Assembly: GCF_000019165.1 (NCBI RefSeq)
Contig: NC_010337.2
Location: 1,753,501 to 1,817,500 of the forward strand
Source of the DNA: Heliomicrobium modesticaldum Ice1
GTDB lineage: Bacteria; Bacillota; Desulfitobacteriia; Heliobacteriales; Heliobacteriaceae
Reading direction: 5' to 3'
Length of the DNA stretch: 64,000 nt
The notes below the pieces were generated by a model. The model saw only the letters and a list, made by a program, of their open reading frames with translations. It had not been told where the DNA came from and searched no databases. Shown in pieces: positions 16,838-24,819 of the stretch. Made by a program: the position numbers and the translations under genes. Position 1 is the stretch's first letter; each line of letters starts with the position of its first letter.

Positions 16838-17382
16838 GAACGATAATTTCCGACGAAAAAGCGCACAATGATCGGTGGGGAAGAATCAACCCTTTGCGCG
16901 AAGAGAGAGGGCGGAAATTGGCCGGAAGGAAATGCGGCATAGGAAAAGGAGGCATCAGAAAGCGAGGCGCCAGAAGACGAAGGATCGGGGAAAGCGGCAT
17001 CGGACGGTTTGTTTTTCGAGGGAACTGTAGAAACCACGTGGCCCGGGGCGTAGGGGACCGTTGGCTGTGACGTCGGGGGAAGGGGTGTTCGTTCCTCCGG
17101 GCTGTCCCTATTTGCGCTCCAGCGAAGGAAGAGATCAAGCTTCAACTGCATAAGCACCTCCCTTTTGAGGAGTGCCGAGAGGATCTCGTGAATGCTCTGG
17201 TTCAGTTCAATGAACTGGTCGAGTCCAACATGGGTGTCTTTGGCGGCAGCCTGCGCCCGGGCCGCTTCGGCTTCGAGCAGGCGCGCTAGGCTTTCCTCTT
17301 CTGAGGCAAATGCGGCGATGAGTTCCCGGAATGCCGGATGGCATGCGGAATCACATGATTTGCCATGTTCGGGCGATTTCAT
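16561..17382 (-). CDS. spore-surface-type N-terminal protein, overlapping the amidoligase frame
   Basis: Starts at an ATG with AAAGGGGG upstream. Residues about 20-85 carry a helical Firmicute spore/exosporium-type module: FASEEESLARLLEAEAARAQ, then DQFIELNQSIHEIL and a basic helix LLKREVLMQLKLDLFL. A Pro/Ser-rich linker follows to about residue 160. IIVRFFVGNYRSW (residues ~172-184) could begin an ATP-grasp domain. After that, the frame turns Arg/Pro-rich and implausible while the -1 frame (the 924-aa protein) becomes convincing. The frames overlap by 277 bases. The true product is probably one ~1,100-aa protein made by frameshift, or a gene broken by an indel. As annotated, 273 aa. Confidence 0.6.
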   Translation of the reverse strand: MKSPEHGKSCDSACHPAFRELIAAFASEEESLARLLEAEAARAQAAAKDTHVGLDQFIELNQSIHEILSALLKREVLMQLKLDLFLRWSANRDSPEERTPLPPTSQPTVPYAPGHVVSTVPSKNKPSDAAFPDPSSSGASLSDASFSYAAFPSGQFPPSLFAQRVDSSPPIIVRFFVGNYRSWLLTNRLMKATAFSPLLRIHPRLCSTLETGKRPFVCCSSTGSPARTWWNRRRRRCFRSWGAPTVIIRGKISGLSRIMPPPGNSQVIIMSSC

Positions 17383-17550
17383 TCGGCAGTCCCCCTTTGT
17401 TCACCATATATGCCGGCGAAGAGGGTGGGATGTCCCTAGTCAGGTCTTTTTTCCATGGGCTTCTTTATCCCATCGGATCGGCGATATGGGAGAGCAAAGA
17501 GCGGGCCTTGCTGTAAGACAGGCCCATCGGAAAGCGAGCGCCCTGCCGAA

Positions 17551-17592
17551 AAAAGGGAGAGTCCACCGCAGATGCGGTGAGCTCTCCCTTTT
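17551..17592 (-). terminator. terminator of the cyclophilin gene
   Basis: AAAAGGGAGAG/CTCTCCCTTTT 11-bp stem with an inner ACCGCA/TGCGGT hairpin; the minus-strand tail is TTTTTTCGG. Confidence 0.8.
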
Positions 17593-17632
17593 ATGTGAAA
17601 AACCATGTTTGTCATCCCTTGCGGCCCGACGG

Positions 17633-18328
17633 TCACTTCTCTTCGATGATAACCTTTTCCATGATGATCTCTTCAGTGGGCGCGCTCCTCTCGCCGCCAA
17701 AGCCAGCTGTCACCGGCGTGTCGGAGATCTTGAGCACCGTTTCCATGCCCTCGATGACCCGGCCGAAGACGGTGTAATTGGGCATCTGGTTGAGGTTTTT
17801 CGCTTTTTCTCCGTTGCAGATGAAGAACTGGCTGCCGTTCGTATTCGGGCCGGCGTTGGCCATGGCGACAACGCCCGGTCCGTAGGAGAGTTTGGGCGGC
17901 AGTTCGTCGGCGAATTTGTATCCGGGCCCGCCGGTTCCGTTCCCCAGAGGATCGCCCGTTTGGATCATGAAGTCTTTGATGATCCGGTGAAAGCGGATGC
18001 CGTCGTAGTAGCCTTCGCGGGCCAGAAAGACGAAGTTGTTGACCGTCTTCGGCGCATCAGCGGCCAGCAATGCGATCTCGAAGGTGCCCCGATTGGTCTG
18101 TATAGTCGCCGTGTACTGCTTTTTCGGATCGATCTGCATGGCCGGCGGCGCTTGGTACTTGTTGTTCCGTTCAGCCGTGGACGGCTTGGGGCTGTCGGGT
18201 TTGGCCGGGCGGGTCTGTTGGGGCGGTTCTTGCGCCTTTTTCTGTTCTGGTTCGTTGGAGCATCCGGCGGTTGTAAAGAGCGCCATCATCGCCACGGCGG
18301 CCACACCCGTTTTCCACATTTTTCGCAT
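17633..18328 (-). CDS. peptidyl-prolyl cis-trans isomerase, cyclophilin-type lipoprotein
   Basis: Catalyses proline cis-trans isomerisation, helping folding of exported proteins on the outer face of the membrane. The N-terminus is a lipoprotein signal peptide with lipobox TTAGC (Cys ~22), then a Lys/Pro-rich tether, then a cyclophilin domain with the active-site motif [14 protein letters not shown], the [10 protein letters not shown] segment and NGSQFFI. The start is the ATG at 18328 (AAAGGATG upstream) rather than an earlier in-frame one that would hide the signal peptide. Monocistronic, with its own terminator. Confidence 0.93.
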   Translation of the reverse strand: MRKMWKTGVAAVAMMALFTTAGCSNEPEQKKAQEPPQQTRPAKPDSPKPSTAERNNKYQAPPAMQIDPKKQYTATIQTNRGTFEIALLAADAPKTVNNFVFLAREGYYDGIRFHRIIKDFMIQTGDPLGNGTGGPGYKFADELPPKLSYGPGVVAMANAGPNTNGSQFFICNGEKAKNLNQMPNYTVFGRVIEGMETVLKISDTPVTAGFGGERSAPTEEIIMEKVIIEEK

Positions 18329-18466
18329 GGTAACCCATCCTTTCCTGTAACATGGCGGCGTTTCTAGTATAATCGGCGCAAGCAGGGGGAACAAGTTGGG
18401 ACAGCCTTCTCATAGAGTGTTTTCAGACGTCTTCTTTTATGAGAAGATGGTAGCGGAGGTGAGGCC

Positions 18467-18982
18467 GTGAGCCTTTTTGATCGCATGCGTCGGATCTTTG
18501 AATCGGAGACCAACGCCGGAAAGCCGGTCCTGCGAGAGCGCACGCTCTTCGACCTCGATGTAAACGATATCGTCTCTCTCGATCTGGAGGATTGGGTGAT
18601 CGAGGGAAAGGTGACCTATCACAGTCTGCCCGGTGGGGTGATGTACTGGCTGAAGTCGGGACGTCAGCGGCAGGGGTTGCTGCTGGAACGCTCTGTGCCG
18701 GACAAGGCGGTGGTCATCACCCCCTTCGCCGGTCGCACAGACAACGTGAATGAGGTGAAGACCGAATATATCCTTGATGGGAAGCATTTCTTCCTCGATT
18801 ATCATGGAGAGGGGATTGTGGACGCCCTCGGCCTGACGCCGGTCCGCACCGGTTTGGTCATGTACTGGCAGTTCGAGACGGATGAGCGCCAGATCTACCG
18901 GATCGAGTGGCAGGAAGGTCGCTTTTTCCATTATGACGGACGCTGGATCGACGCCTTTGAGGTATCGATCGTCGCCGGTTAA
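18467..18982 (+). CDS. DUF4178 domain protein
   Basis: 171 aa, soluble, beta-rich, no signal peptide or membrane segment. It matches the DUF4178 pattern: an N-terminal FDLDVNDIVSLDLEDWVIEG strand region, VMYWLKSG and YRIEWQEG. The function is not established. GTG start with GGAGGTGAG upstream. It lies 69 bp before pspA; DUF4178 genes are often found beside pspA-like genes, which suggests a role in membrane stress handling. Confidence 0.8.
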   Translation: MSLFDRMRRIFESETNAGKPVLRERTLFDLDVNDIVSLDLEDWVIEGKVTYHSLPGGVMYWLKSGRQRQGLLLERSVPDKAVVITPFAGRTDNVNEVKTEYILDGKHFFLDYHGEGIVDALGLTPVRTGLVMYWQFETDERQIYRIEWQEGRFFHYDGRWIDAFEVSIVAG

Positions 18983-19051
18983 GGCGCCCCGAGCCAGCAG
19001 GGGATGCTGCCAGATTCACGATTGCAACATCATATAGGGAGGTTCCCTTGA

Positions 19052-19720
19052 ATGAGTTTATTCAAACGGCTGAAAGACCTCACGTTGTCCAATATCAATG
19101 CCCTTCTCGACAAAGCGGAAGATCCGGTGAAGATGCTCGACCAGTATCTCCGGGACATGGAAGAGGACATTCGAGATGCTTCCGATGCGATCGCCAAGCA
19201 GATCGCCGTGACCAAGAAGTTTGAAGCCCAGTACCGGGAAGCGGAGGCGATGGTGCAGAAGCGGCAGGAAGACGCTGTCAAAGCGATCAACGCCGGTCGC
19301 GACGACCTGGCCCGTCGGGCGCTGGAAGACAAGAAAAACCATGAAACCCGCATGAATGAGTACAAGGCCCAATTTGAGACCCACTCGGCTACCTCGGAGA
19401 AACTGAAGCGGCAGCTGGCCGATATGCGCAACGAGTTCGATAAGCTGAAAGCACGCCGGGATACCCTTGTCGCCCGCGCCAACGCCGCCAAGGCGACCAA
19501 GCAGGTCCACGACCTGCTGGGTGGATTTGACAACCGGTCGGCGCGGCACGGCTTCGATCGCATGGAGGAAAAGGTGGCATCTTTGGAAGCCAAGGCTGAG
19601 GCGAGCAAGGAACTGTCCCGCGGTCCTTCCGCCAGCTTGGATGATGAACTGGCGTCCTTGGACGAGGGATCGGCTGTCGATGACGAACTGGCGGCGCTGA
19701 AGCGCCAACTGGGCAAGTAA
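19052..19720 (+). CDS. pspA: PspA/IM30 (Vipp1) family protein
   Basis: Membrane-remodelling ESCRT-III-like protein that polymerises on the inner membrane surface during envelope stress. The 222 aa are nearly all helical: the amphipathic N-terminal helix MSLFKRLKDLT, the signature EDPVKMLDQYLRDMEEDI, a long charged coiled coil to about residue 150, and a shorter C-terminal helix after a Ser/Asp-rich hinge. ATG with AGGGAGG upstream. Followed by a strong terminator. No PspB/C or LiaRS genes are adjacent. Confidence 0.93.
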   Translation: MSLFKRLKDLTLSNINALLDKAEDPVKMLDQYLRDMEEDIRDASDAIAKQIAVTKKFEAQYREAEAMVQKRQEDAVKAINAGRDDLARRALEDKKNHETRMNEYKAQFETHSATSEKLKRQLADMRNEFDKLKARRDTLVARANAAKATKQVHDLLGGFDNRSARHGFDRMEEKVASLEAKAEASKELSRGPSASLDDELASLDEGSAVDDELAALKRQLGK

Positions 19721-19733
19721 GAGGCAAAAAGAG

Positions 19734-19770
19734 CCCCCTGTCCGGCCTATTGCCGCGACAGGGGGTTTTC
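19734..19770. terminator. terminator of pspA, also usable by the converging LysE gene
   Basis: CCCCCTGTC/GACAGGGGG 9-bp stem extended by inner CGGC/GCCG, TTTTC on the plus strand and CTTTTTG on the minus strand. Confidence 0.8.
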
Positions 19771-19781
19771 TCTTGCCATCA

Positions 19782-20513
19782 TCAGCCGGTCAAGGTCCAA
19801 TATAAGGTGGCTAAGGCCAGGCCGATCATCAGGAGGCCGAAGGCTTTCTGGATTTTCGGAAGGAAGTGCATCTGCCATTGGAAAAAGCGGGTCCGAGCCA
19901 GCTTGGAGATCGCTGCAAACCAGATTTCCTGCCCGAAGAGAATACCAAAGATGAATATAAGGCCGAGAAAGGGCGAAGTGGAATTCCAACTGGCGACGGC
20001 GGTCGTGCCTACGCCGATCCAGAGGGTGAGGGTGAAGGGGTTTAAGCCGGTGAGGATCATGCCGTTTAGAAGGGCTTGCTTTTTAGAACAGCTGCCGGAG
20101 GCGCCGGAGAAGAGCGCTCTTAAGGGAATGGGGCTGCTGCTGTGGGAAGGTGTTGCTTCCGACACGGTGTCGACAGAACCGGAAGCGGCGCGGGCCACCT
20201 GTTTGCCGGGCCGGAACAGGGAGTAACCGAGGATCAGCAGGATGATCGTGCTGGCCAGTCCAAAGACAGTGCGGATGATCGGTTGTTGCAATAAGGGAAC
20301 CAGCCCGAATTGGACGATCAGGAGGTAGAAACCGTCGGCGATGATCGCCCCTGTCCCGACGGCCAAGCCCATCCAAAAGCCATAGCGCATAGAATTGCGC
20401 AACACTTCGACGGCGATGGGACCGAGCGGCAAAGCTAGTGTGACGCCTAATAAGAGGCCGCTGAACAGCGCCTGGACCAGTTGCGCCGGCGAGGGGGGGA
20501 GTGCAAGTACCAA
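19782..20513 (-). CDS. LysE/RhtB-family transporter
   Basis: Polytopic exporter family for amino acids and related small molecules. About 243 aa with six hydrophobic helices, including the family-type start GVTLALPLGPIAVEVLRNSMRYG... (Pro-Gly-Pro-like motif LPLGPI), an internal hydrophilic Ser/Pro loop at about 115-145 and the conserved NPFTLTLWIG in helix 4. The TTG at 20513 is chosen because AAAGGAGGA stands 9 bases upstream; the TTG at 20522 abuts that site. Substrate unknown. Confidence 0.85.
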   Translation of the reverse strand: MVLALPPSPAQLVQALFSGLLLGVTLALPLGPIAVEVLRNSMRYGFWMGLAVGTGAIIADGFYLLIVQFGLVPLLQQPIIRTVFGLASTIILLILGYSLFRPGKQVARAASGSVDTVSEATPSHSSSPIPLRALFSGASGSCSKKQALLNGMILTGLNPFTLTLWIGVGTTAVASWNSTSPFLGLIFIFGILFGQEIWFAAISKLARTRFFQWQMHFLPKIQKAFGLLMIGLALATLYWTLTG

Positions 20514-20877
20514 GCGATACAATCCTCCTTTCTCATTGCTTTACCAAATATGTGTATGCGCGGAAAGAATGATCAATTACCATAAAAATCAAAAGAAGGG
20601 GACCGATTTGACTTTTTTCAGTATAGCATAGGCGATCGCCTGTTGTCTAATTGAAGGTTCAGGCTTTGTACAATCGCGCCTTTTATGGGAATATTGAAGA
20701 GGTGCTCCGCAAGATCATCACGGCCTATGAGGCGGCTCGTTAGGGAACGGGACCGGTTGACGAGCCGTTTAAAAAACGTTGCCGGGAGAGGAATTTTTTT
20801 GATAGGGACAGAAAAGATTGGAAGGATATGGAAAAGCTCTGTCGAATAGGTGGTTGAGAAGGAGGGGAACAGGAAGC
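20514..20877. other. intergenic region, 364 bp
   Basis: Holds the minus-strand promoter area of the LysE gene and a 30-codon frame (20651-20743, listed separately). The part from about 20744 to 20860 is the leader of the HTH/coiled-coil gene and has no clear promoter of standard type. Nothing else is seen. Confidence 0.5.
20651..20743 (+). pseudogene. possible 3' remnant of a gene (30 codons)
   Basis: An open run beginning at TTG directly after a TAA reads with protein-like composition (FYGNIEEVLRKII, then TAYEAAR and stop), typical of a C-terminal helix, but has no ribosome site. It could be the tail of a lost gene or a chance frame. Family not recognised. Confidence 0.25.
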
Positions 20878-21984
20878 ATGAATCTGCCCGATGAGTTGAC
20901 GGTTGTTCAAGCCGCCAAAGTGACGGGATTGCAACGGTACACCCTGCGGGATGCGATCCATCGCGGCGATCTGGCCGCGAGGCAGCAGAAAGTCCCGGGA
21001 GGGTTCAAGTACCTGATCCCGCTGGAAGCTTTGCGGGAATTTGCGCGGCGTCGCGGGGTCCAGTCCAGCCTTCTCGGGTTGGAAGGAGAACAGTCGGCCC
21101 CGGTGGGCAAAGCGGCTGCGGCAGCCGTGCCGGCGCCGTCGATGACGGCGGGAGCGGTTGCCGCTTCGGTGGTCAAGCCGGAGGGGGCGATCACGGGAGA
21201 AGGGGCATACCCTGACCCCGAGAGGAGGTCCTTCGTAGACGGCATGCCACAGGACAAGGCGGCAGGGGCGCAGGCCCTACCTGTCGATTGGAGGGAGTTT
21301 CAGGAATCCACGCAGGAACTGATCCGGTTGTTGCGCGATCTCCCCCGGGAGGAACAACGCGCCGAAGGGCTTCTGGAAAATCGGCTGGAACAGATGCTTC
21401 AGCAGATTGTGGAGGTACAGTCCGATGTCTTGGGCCTGAAGAAGGGCTTTCATCAGCACTTGAGCAAGGTCGAGGGCCGGGTGATCAACCTGCAGCAGAG
21501 TGTGAACGGTGAACTGCGGACATCGATGGAGCGCATCCGCCAGGGGATGAATCAAGGACTGGACGAGTTCCGCTCCGGCTTGGATGCCTGGCAGCACAAT
21601 GTGGATACCGTCTTTGACGAGATGCGATCCACGCTCCAGGAGGTGGCGGCCAGCCAGTCTGACGCGGAGATGCGCCAGGCCTTCGTGCACAAGTTGTCTG
21701 TGGACAACCAGTCCACCATGGGCGAGGTGAAGAAGCTGATGGTAGAAGTGAGCGAGACGGTGGGCCAGATGGTCAGCGCTCAGCAAAGCAGCGCCCAGAC
21801 GCTGGAACGTCGCCTCGATGATGTGAAGGCCTCTGTCGATGGTGTGCGCCGCTCCGTCGATCGTTCGACAGAGATGATCATGAAGTGGCGTCAGAAGATG
21901 CAGATGGAGCAGAGCAAGCGCGGCGTCAAGGGCTGGTGGAACCGCCTCTGGGGAAAGTCCCAGACACCGGTGCTGTCCAAGTAG
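20878..21984 (+). CDS. HTH (MerR/excisionase-like) protein with long coiled coil
   Basis: 368 aa, cytoplasmic. Residues 1-60 form a helix-turn-helix of the MerR/excisionase type (ELTVVQAAKVTGLQRYTLRD, IHRGDLAA, GGFKYLIPLEAL). A low-complexity Ala/Pro linker runs to about residue 140. Then about 200 residues of amphipathic helix (QESTQELIRLLRDLPREEQ onward) with repeated Gln/Glu/Leu heptads, reminiscent of signalling or structural coiled coils, and a basic end. There are no membrane helices. It could be a DNA-tethered structural or partitioning-type protein; no partner ParA is nearby. ATG at 20878 with GGAGG upstream. The terminator follows at once, so it is monocistronic. Confidence 0.75.
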   Translation: MNLPDELTVVQAAKVTGLQRYTLRDAIHRGDLAARQQKVPGGFKYLIPLEALREFARRRGVQSSLLGLEGEQSAPVGKAAAAAVPAPSMTAGAVAASVVKPEGAITGEGAYPDPERRSFVDGMPQDKAAGAQALPVDWREFQESTQELIRLLRDLPREEQRAEGLLENRLEQMLQQIVEVQSDVLGLKKGFHQHLSKVEGRVINLQQSVNGELRTSMERIRQGMNQGLDEFRSGLDAWQHNVDTVFDEMRSTLQEVAASQSDAEMRQAFVHKLSVDNQSTMGEVKKLMVEVSETVGQMVSAQQSSAQTLERRLDDVKASVDGVRRSVDRSTEMIMKWRQKMQMEQSKRGVKGWWNRLWGKSQTPVLSK

Positions 21985-22013
21985 TTGCGTACGTCTGAAT
22001 AAAAGTCTGCTAA

Positions 22014-22048
22014 GGGCGGAGGAGATCCATCTTGCTCCGCTCTTTTTT
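22014..22048 (+). terminator. terminator of the HTH/coiled-coil gene
   Basis: GGGCGGAG/CTCCGCTC stem (one G-T pair), 13-base loop, then TTTTTT. Confidence 0.8.
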
Positions 22049-22096
22049 GTTGTCTGAAAATAGCCAACTGCTCTTATCTTTGGAGACTCACCCAAA

Positions 22097-22240
22097 TTAT
22101 GTCGTTGGCCGCAGGGACTTGAAGCCGCGTTGGAGGATCTCCTTGGCGTCCGAGATGATCAGAAAGGCTTAGGGATCGATTTCCTAGACGGTGTGCTTCA
22201 GGGCCAACAGTTGGTTCGGCTCGATGGCGCAGAGTCCCTT
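22097..22240 (-). pseudogene. YitT-family C-terminal (DUF2179) remnant
   Basis: In one minus-strand frame 48 codons read like the cytoplasmic DUF2179 tail of YitT-type membrane proteins: a beta strand with LCAIEPNQLLALKHTV, then EIDP and AFLIISDAKEIL, ending RGFKSL. Two stop codons (TAG after HTV, TAA after EIDP) interrupt it, and the membrane part is missing upstream. The pattern IDP-x-AF-x-II followed by the (V/I)L-x-x-GF motif is what identifies it. It is a decayed gene fragment. Confidence 0.6.
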
Positions 22241-22651
22241 CTACAAACGGTTCCTCGAATGAGCATCCATGCATGCTCAGCAGCCGTCCTTGTTAGCCTG
22301 TGCCGACGCTGGGACGGCTATGATCTTGATGAAAAAATTGTAAAGAAAACAGACTACGGAAGCAACCTTTTTGTCGCGCGCTACGTCACTATGAAGAGAA
22401 GATGAGGCGGTGGTGCGATGTTGAAGGAGGGCGACCGCCCTTTCTGCGGCGGCGAGGCGCTGGGATCTGCTGAAAAGGAAAAGCCGAAAGGGGACGGGAA
22501 GCGGGTATCGGCGCGATGGTCATGCTGTATACTGGTATAATCGAAGTTAATGAAGGAACGACGATAAGAATTGGCGAATAAAAAGTGGGTACAACAGCCT
22601 TTTGTTCGGAGAAAGCAAATCGGCCGCCGGGGCTGAGAGGTGATATTGCCG
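22241..22651. other. intergenic region before the RelA/SpoT-like gene
   Basis: About 400 bp without a credible gene. An extended -10 (TGG-TATAAT at 22533-22541) precedes the RelA/SpoT-like gene by 110 bases. The region next to the YitT remnant looks like decayed sequence. Nothing else is seen. Confidence 0.5.
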
Positions 22652-24082
22652 GTGGAACTATCTGTTGCCGAATTGGATAATATGCTGGCCACGTACCGGC
22701 AGATGGAGGTGGAGCTGCGTGTCAAGCTTGAATCGCTCCGGTCGCCCCTGGAAGCGAAATACGGCCGGCCCGTCATCCTCTTCATCGAGAGCCGTACGAA
22801 AAAAGCAAAAAGCCTGATTGAAAAAGCGCGCCGCTACGGTTGGCCCGTCAACGGGGAAATCAGCAAGCACATTAAGGACATCGCCGGCTTGCGGGTGATC
22901 GTGCAGCACCTTGACGACATCGCGCGGGTGGTGTCGATCCTCAAAAATCGCCGTGACCTGCGCCTGATCAATGAAAAGGACTTTGTCCGCTCTGCAAAGC
23001 CGAGCGGTTACCGCAGTCATCACTTGATCGTGGAGTACGATATGTACACGGCTGACGGCGCTGTCTCCCTCTTCGCCGAGATTCAGGTGCGGACAGTGGG
23101 CCAGCACTTCTGGGCTGTTTTGCAACACTCCATGATGTATAAATACGGCTTGGAGGTTCCCGATCACATCGCCGAAAACCTGCGGCTGATCGCCGAAGAG
23201 ACGAACAAGGCCGATGAGAAGATGATGGTCATGCGCCAGGCTGTTTCGAAGGATCTGGAGACAGACCAGATCCGTGCCTATGCGCGTCATTTGGCCGGTA
23301 TCCTGCGACGCCTGGAAGCCCCCATGGCCGCAAGCCCCGTCGTCGACCCGGGTCATCACTTTGAGACGATGACCATCCTCGAATTGAGTTTTCAGTTGGG
23401 GCGCCGCGGGATGCATCCCCAGAGCCTGCGCCCGCAGGAACTGTCCCGCTGTTCCTGTTGCAAGGCGCCCTTCCTGCTTCATGAAGAGGTGCGGGTCATC
23501 CTGCCCCGCATCGATCATGTCCAGTCGAGCTGCGATCCTGTCCGGTTATGCAACGTCTGCTACTCGCTGGTGCTGCCCGTCCTGCGCTGGGAGCTGGCGC
23601 CGGTGGCAGAGAACAGCCGCCAGCAGCGAGAACTAGAGGAGGCAGGCCATCTCAACCGGAAGTTTCAACAGTTTTACGGGGAAAAAATTCAGACGCCCCT
23701 GTTGACCAGGTTGCAGAAAGCGTCCGTTGCGATGGGTGAACACCTGACGGTCTGTCCGGCAAACCTGAATGTGGGCGCCGTCACCCTGCTGAAGGCTAAA
23801 CTGGGCGACGGGCTGAGCGTTCAGGTGGCTTCTGATTGGGACCCCCAAAAGGCGGAACTGGAAAACCTCTCTTTCTTCTTCAAGGTCAATTATCGGGTTG
23901 TGGGACGATTGGCCGTCACCTATCACTACCCGGAGATCGAGTGGGACGAATTCCACGAACCGGAACTGGTAGAACCGGAATCCTTTGGCTATGATGAGCT
24001 TGAATTGGAACGGATTTTCACACAGATCGACGGCGCGCTCCGTGAAATGCGCGGGGCGCTGCGGGCTAGCGCAGGCGGGTAA
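22652..24082 (+). CDS. RelA/SpoT-type (p)ppGpp synthetase domain with cysteine-rich C-terminal extension
   Basis: Residues about 1-190 are a small-alarmone-synthetase-like domain, with RTKKAKSLIEKARRY (~48), IKDIAGLRVIV (~74), KPSGYRSHHLIVEY (~115) and EIQVRTVGQHFWA (~143), which hold the residues expected for pyrophosphate transfer. No HD hydrolase and no TGS/ACT domains. A helical stretch follows (190-225). From ~265 to 305 two cysteine pairs (CSCC, CNVC) suggest a zinc ribbon. The C-terminal ~170 residues are not recognised and end in an acidic, Glu-rich tail. At 476 aa it is about twice as long as RelP/RelQ. GTG start at 22652 with AGAGGTG upstream. Monocistronic. Confidence 0.8.
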   Translation: MELSVAELDNMLATYRQMEVELRVKLESLRSPLEAKYGRPVILFIESRTKKAKSLIEKARRYGWPVNGEISKHIKDIAGLRVIVQHLDDIARVVSILKNRRDLRLINEKDFVRSAKPSGYRSHHLIVEYDMYTADGAVSLFAEIQVRTVGQHFWAVLQHSMMYKYGLEVPDHIAENLRLIAEETNKADEKMMVMRQAVSKDLETDQIRAYARHLAGILRRLEAPMAASPVVDPGHHFETMTILELSFQLGRRGMHPQSLRPQELSRCSCCKAPFLLHEEVRVILPRIDHVQSSCDPVRLCNVCYSLVLPVLRWELAPVAENSRQQRELEEAGHLNRKFQQFYGEKIQTPLLTRLQKASVAMGEHLTVCPANLNVGAVTLLKAKLGDGLSVQVASDWDPQKAELENLSFFFKVNYRVVGRLAVTYHYPEIEWDEFHEPELVEPESFGYDELELERIFTQIDGALREMRGALRASAGG

Positions 24083-24140
24083 AGGCGTGTATGGATAGGG
24101 CGGCCCATCGCCTTAAACGGGCTGAACAGGTGACAGGCGG

Positions 24141-24620
24141 TCACTTCGAATAGCGATCAGCGACGCGAGTGGCGCCGACAGCAAAGGGTTTGGTTCGCAC
24201 GGTGTACTGATAGATCGGGGCGAGGCTCTCCGCCCAGCCGACTACACGAGGCAGGTGCAGGCGGCTGAGCCCGTTTTCGCCGCCATCGATATGTAGCTCC
24301 AGTTCCCAACAGAGCAGGTGGCTCTTGAGGGCTTGTCGCAGTTTCCCGATCACCTCGATGGACATGTGGGTTTCATAGTCCAGCTTCTCACCGAGGGGAA
24401 GACGGCGGTTGAGCACTTGTGCATATTGATAGGAGCGGGCGCCTTTGCGTTCTCGGTAGCCTGTGATCGACGTGACGACGCGGGTGGTGTTGCCGTGAGA
24501 CTGGCTGTCTGTGCCGATCCAGAGGAACATGCGCGCGTCCGGGTATTCTCCGGAGAAGTGGTGAAGAGCCTGTATCACCTGTTCGAGGGGAAGGAGCCCT
24601 TGTTGTCCACGAAACAACAT
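24141..24620 (-). CDS. DUF458 (YkuK-like, RNase H-like fold) protein
   Basis: 159 aa. It matches the DUF458 family, predicted to adopt an RNase H-like fold, nuclease activity unproven. Visible marks are FLWIGTDSQSHG near residue 32 (Asp of the RNase H fold), ETHMSIEVIGKL, the ELHIDGGENGLSR segment and the C-terminal ADRYSK typical of the family. ATG at 24620 with AAAGGAGG 9 bases upstream. It lies alone on the minus strand. B. subtilis YkuK is the nearest named relative I can recall. Confidence 0.75.
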   Translation of the reverse strand: MLFRGQQGLLPLEQVIQALHHFSGEYPDARMFLWIGTDSQSHGNTTRVVTSITGYRERKGARSYQYAQVLNRRLPLGEKLDYETHMSIEVIGKLRQALKSHLLCWELELHIDGGENGLSRLHLPRVVGWAESLAPIYQYTVRTKPFAVGATRVADRYSK

Positions 24621-24717
24621 GCCAGGTATCCTCCTTTCCGGTTAAGCGTCACCGATAGGTGGACTTTGCGCTCAGGTTATGGTCCCAATGGTAGGGCGGT
24701 TGGTTTTTATGGATGCG

Positions 24718-24764
24718 AAGAAAGCGAAGATTTCCCTTTTTTTGACGGAAATCTTCGCTTTCTT
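24718..24764. terminator. perfect 18-bp inverted repeat, probable terminator
   Basis: AAGAAAGCGAAGATTTCC pairs perfectly with its complement across an 11-base T-rich loop. It lies between the converging end of gerD (minus) and the 5' side of the DUF458 gene (minus), so its minus-strand role would be to end the gerD transcript; U-runs are short on both sides. Confidence 0.6.
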
Positions 24765-24819
24765 TTCCCCTGAATCGAGGGGACTGCCCTTTTGCGCGGC
24801 GCGGCATCTTGTGACGGTG

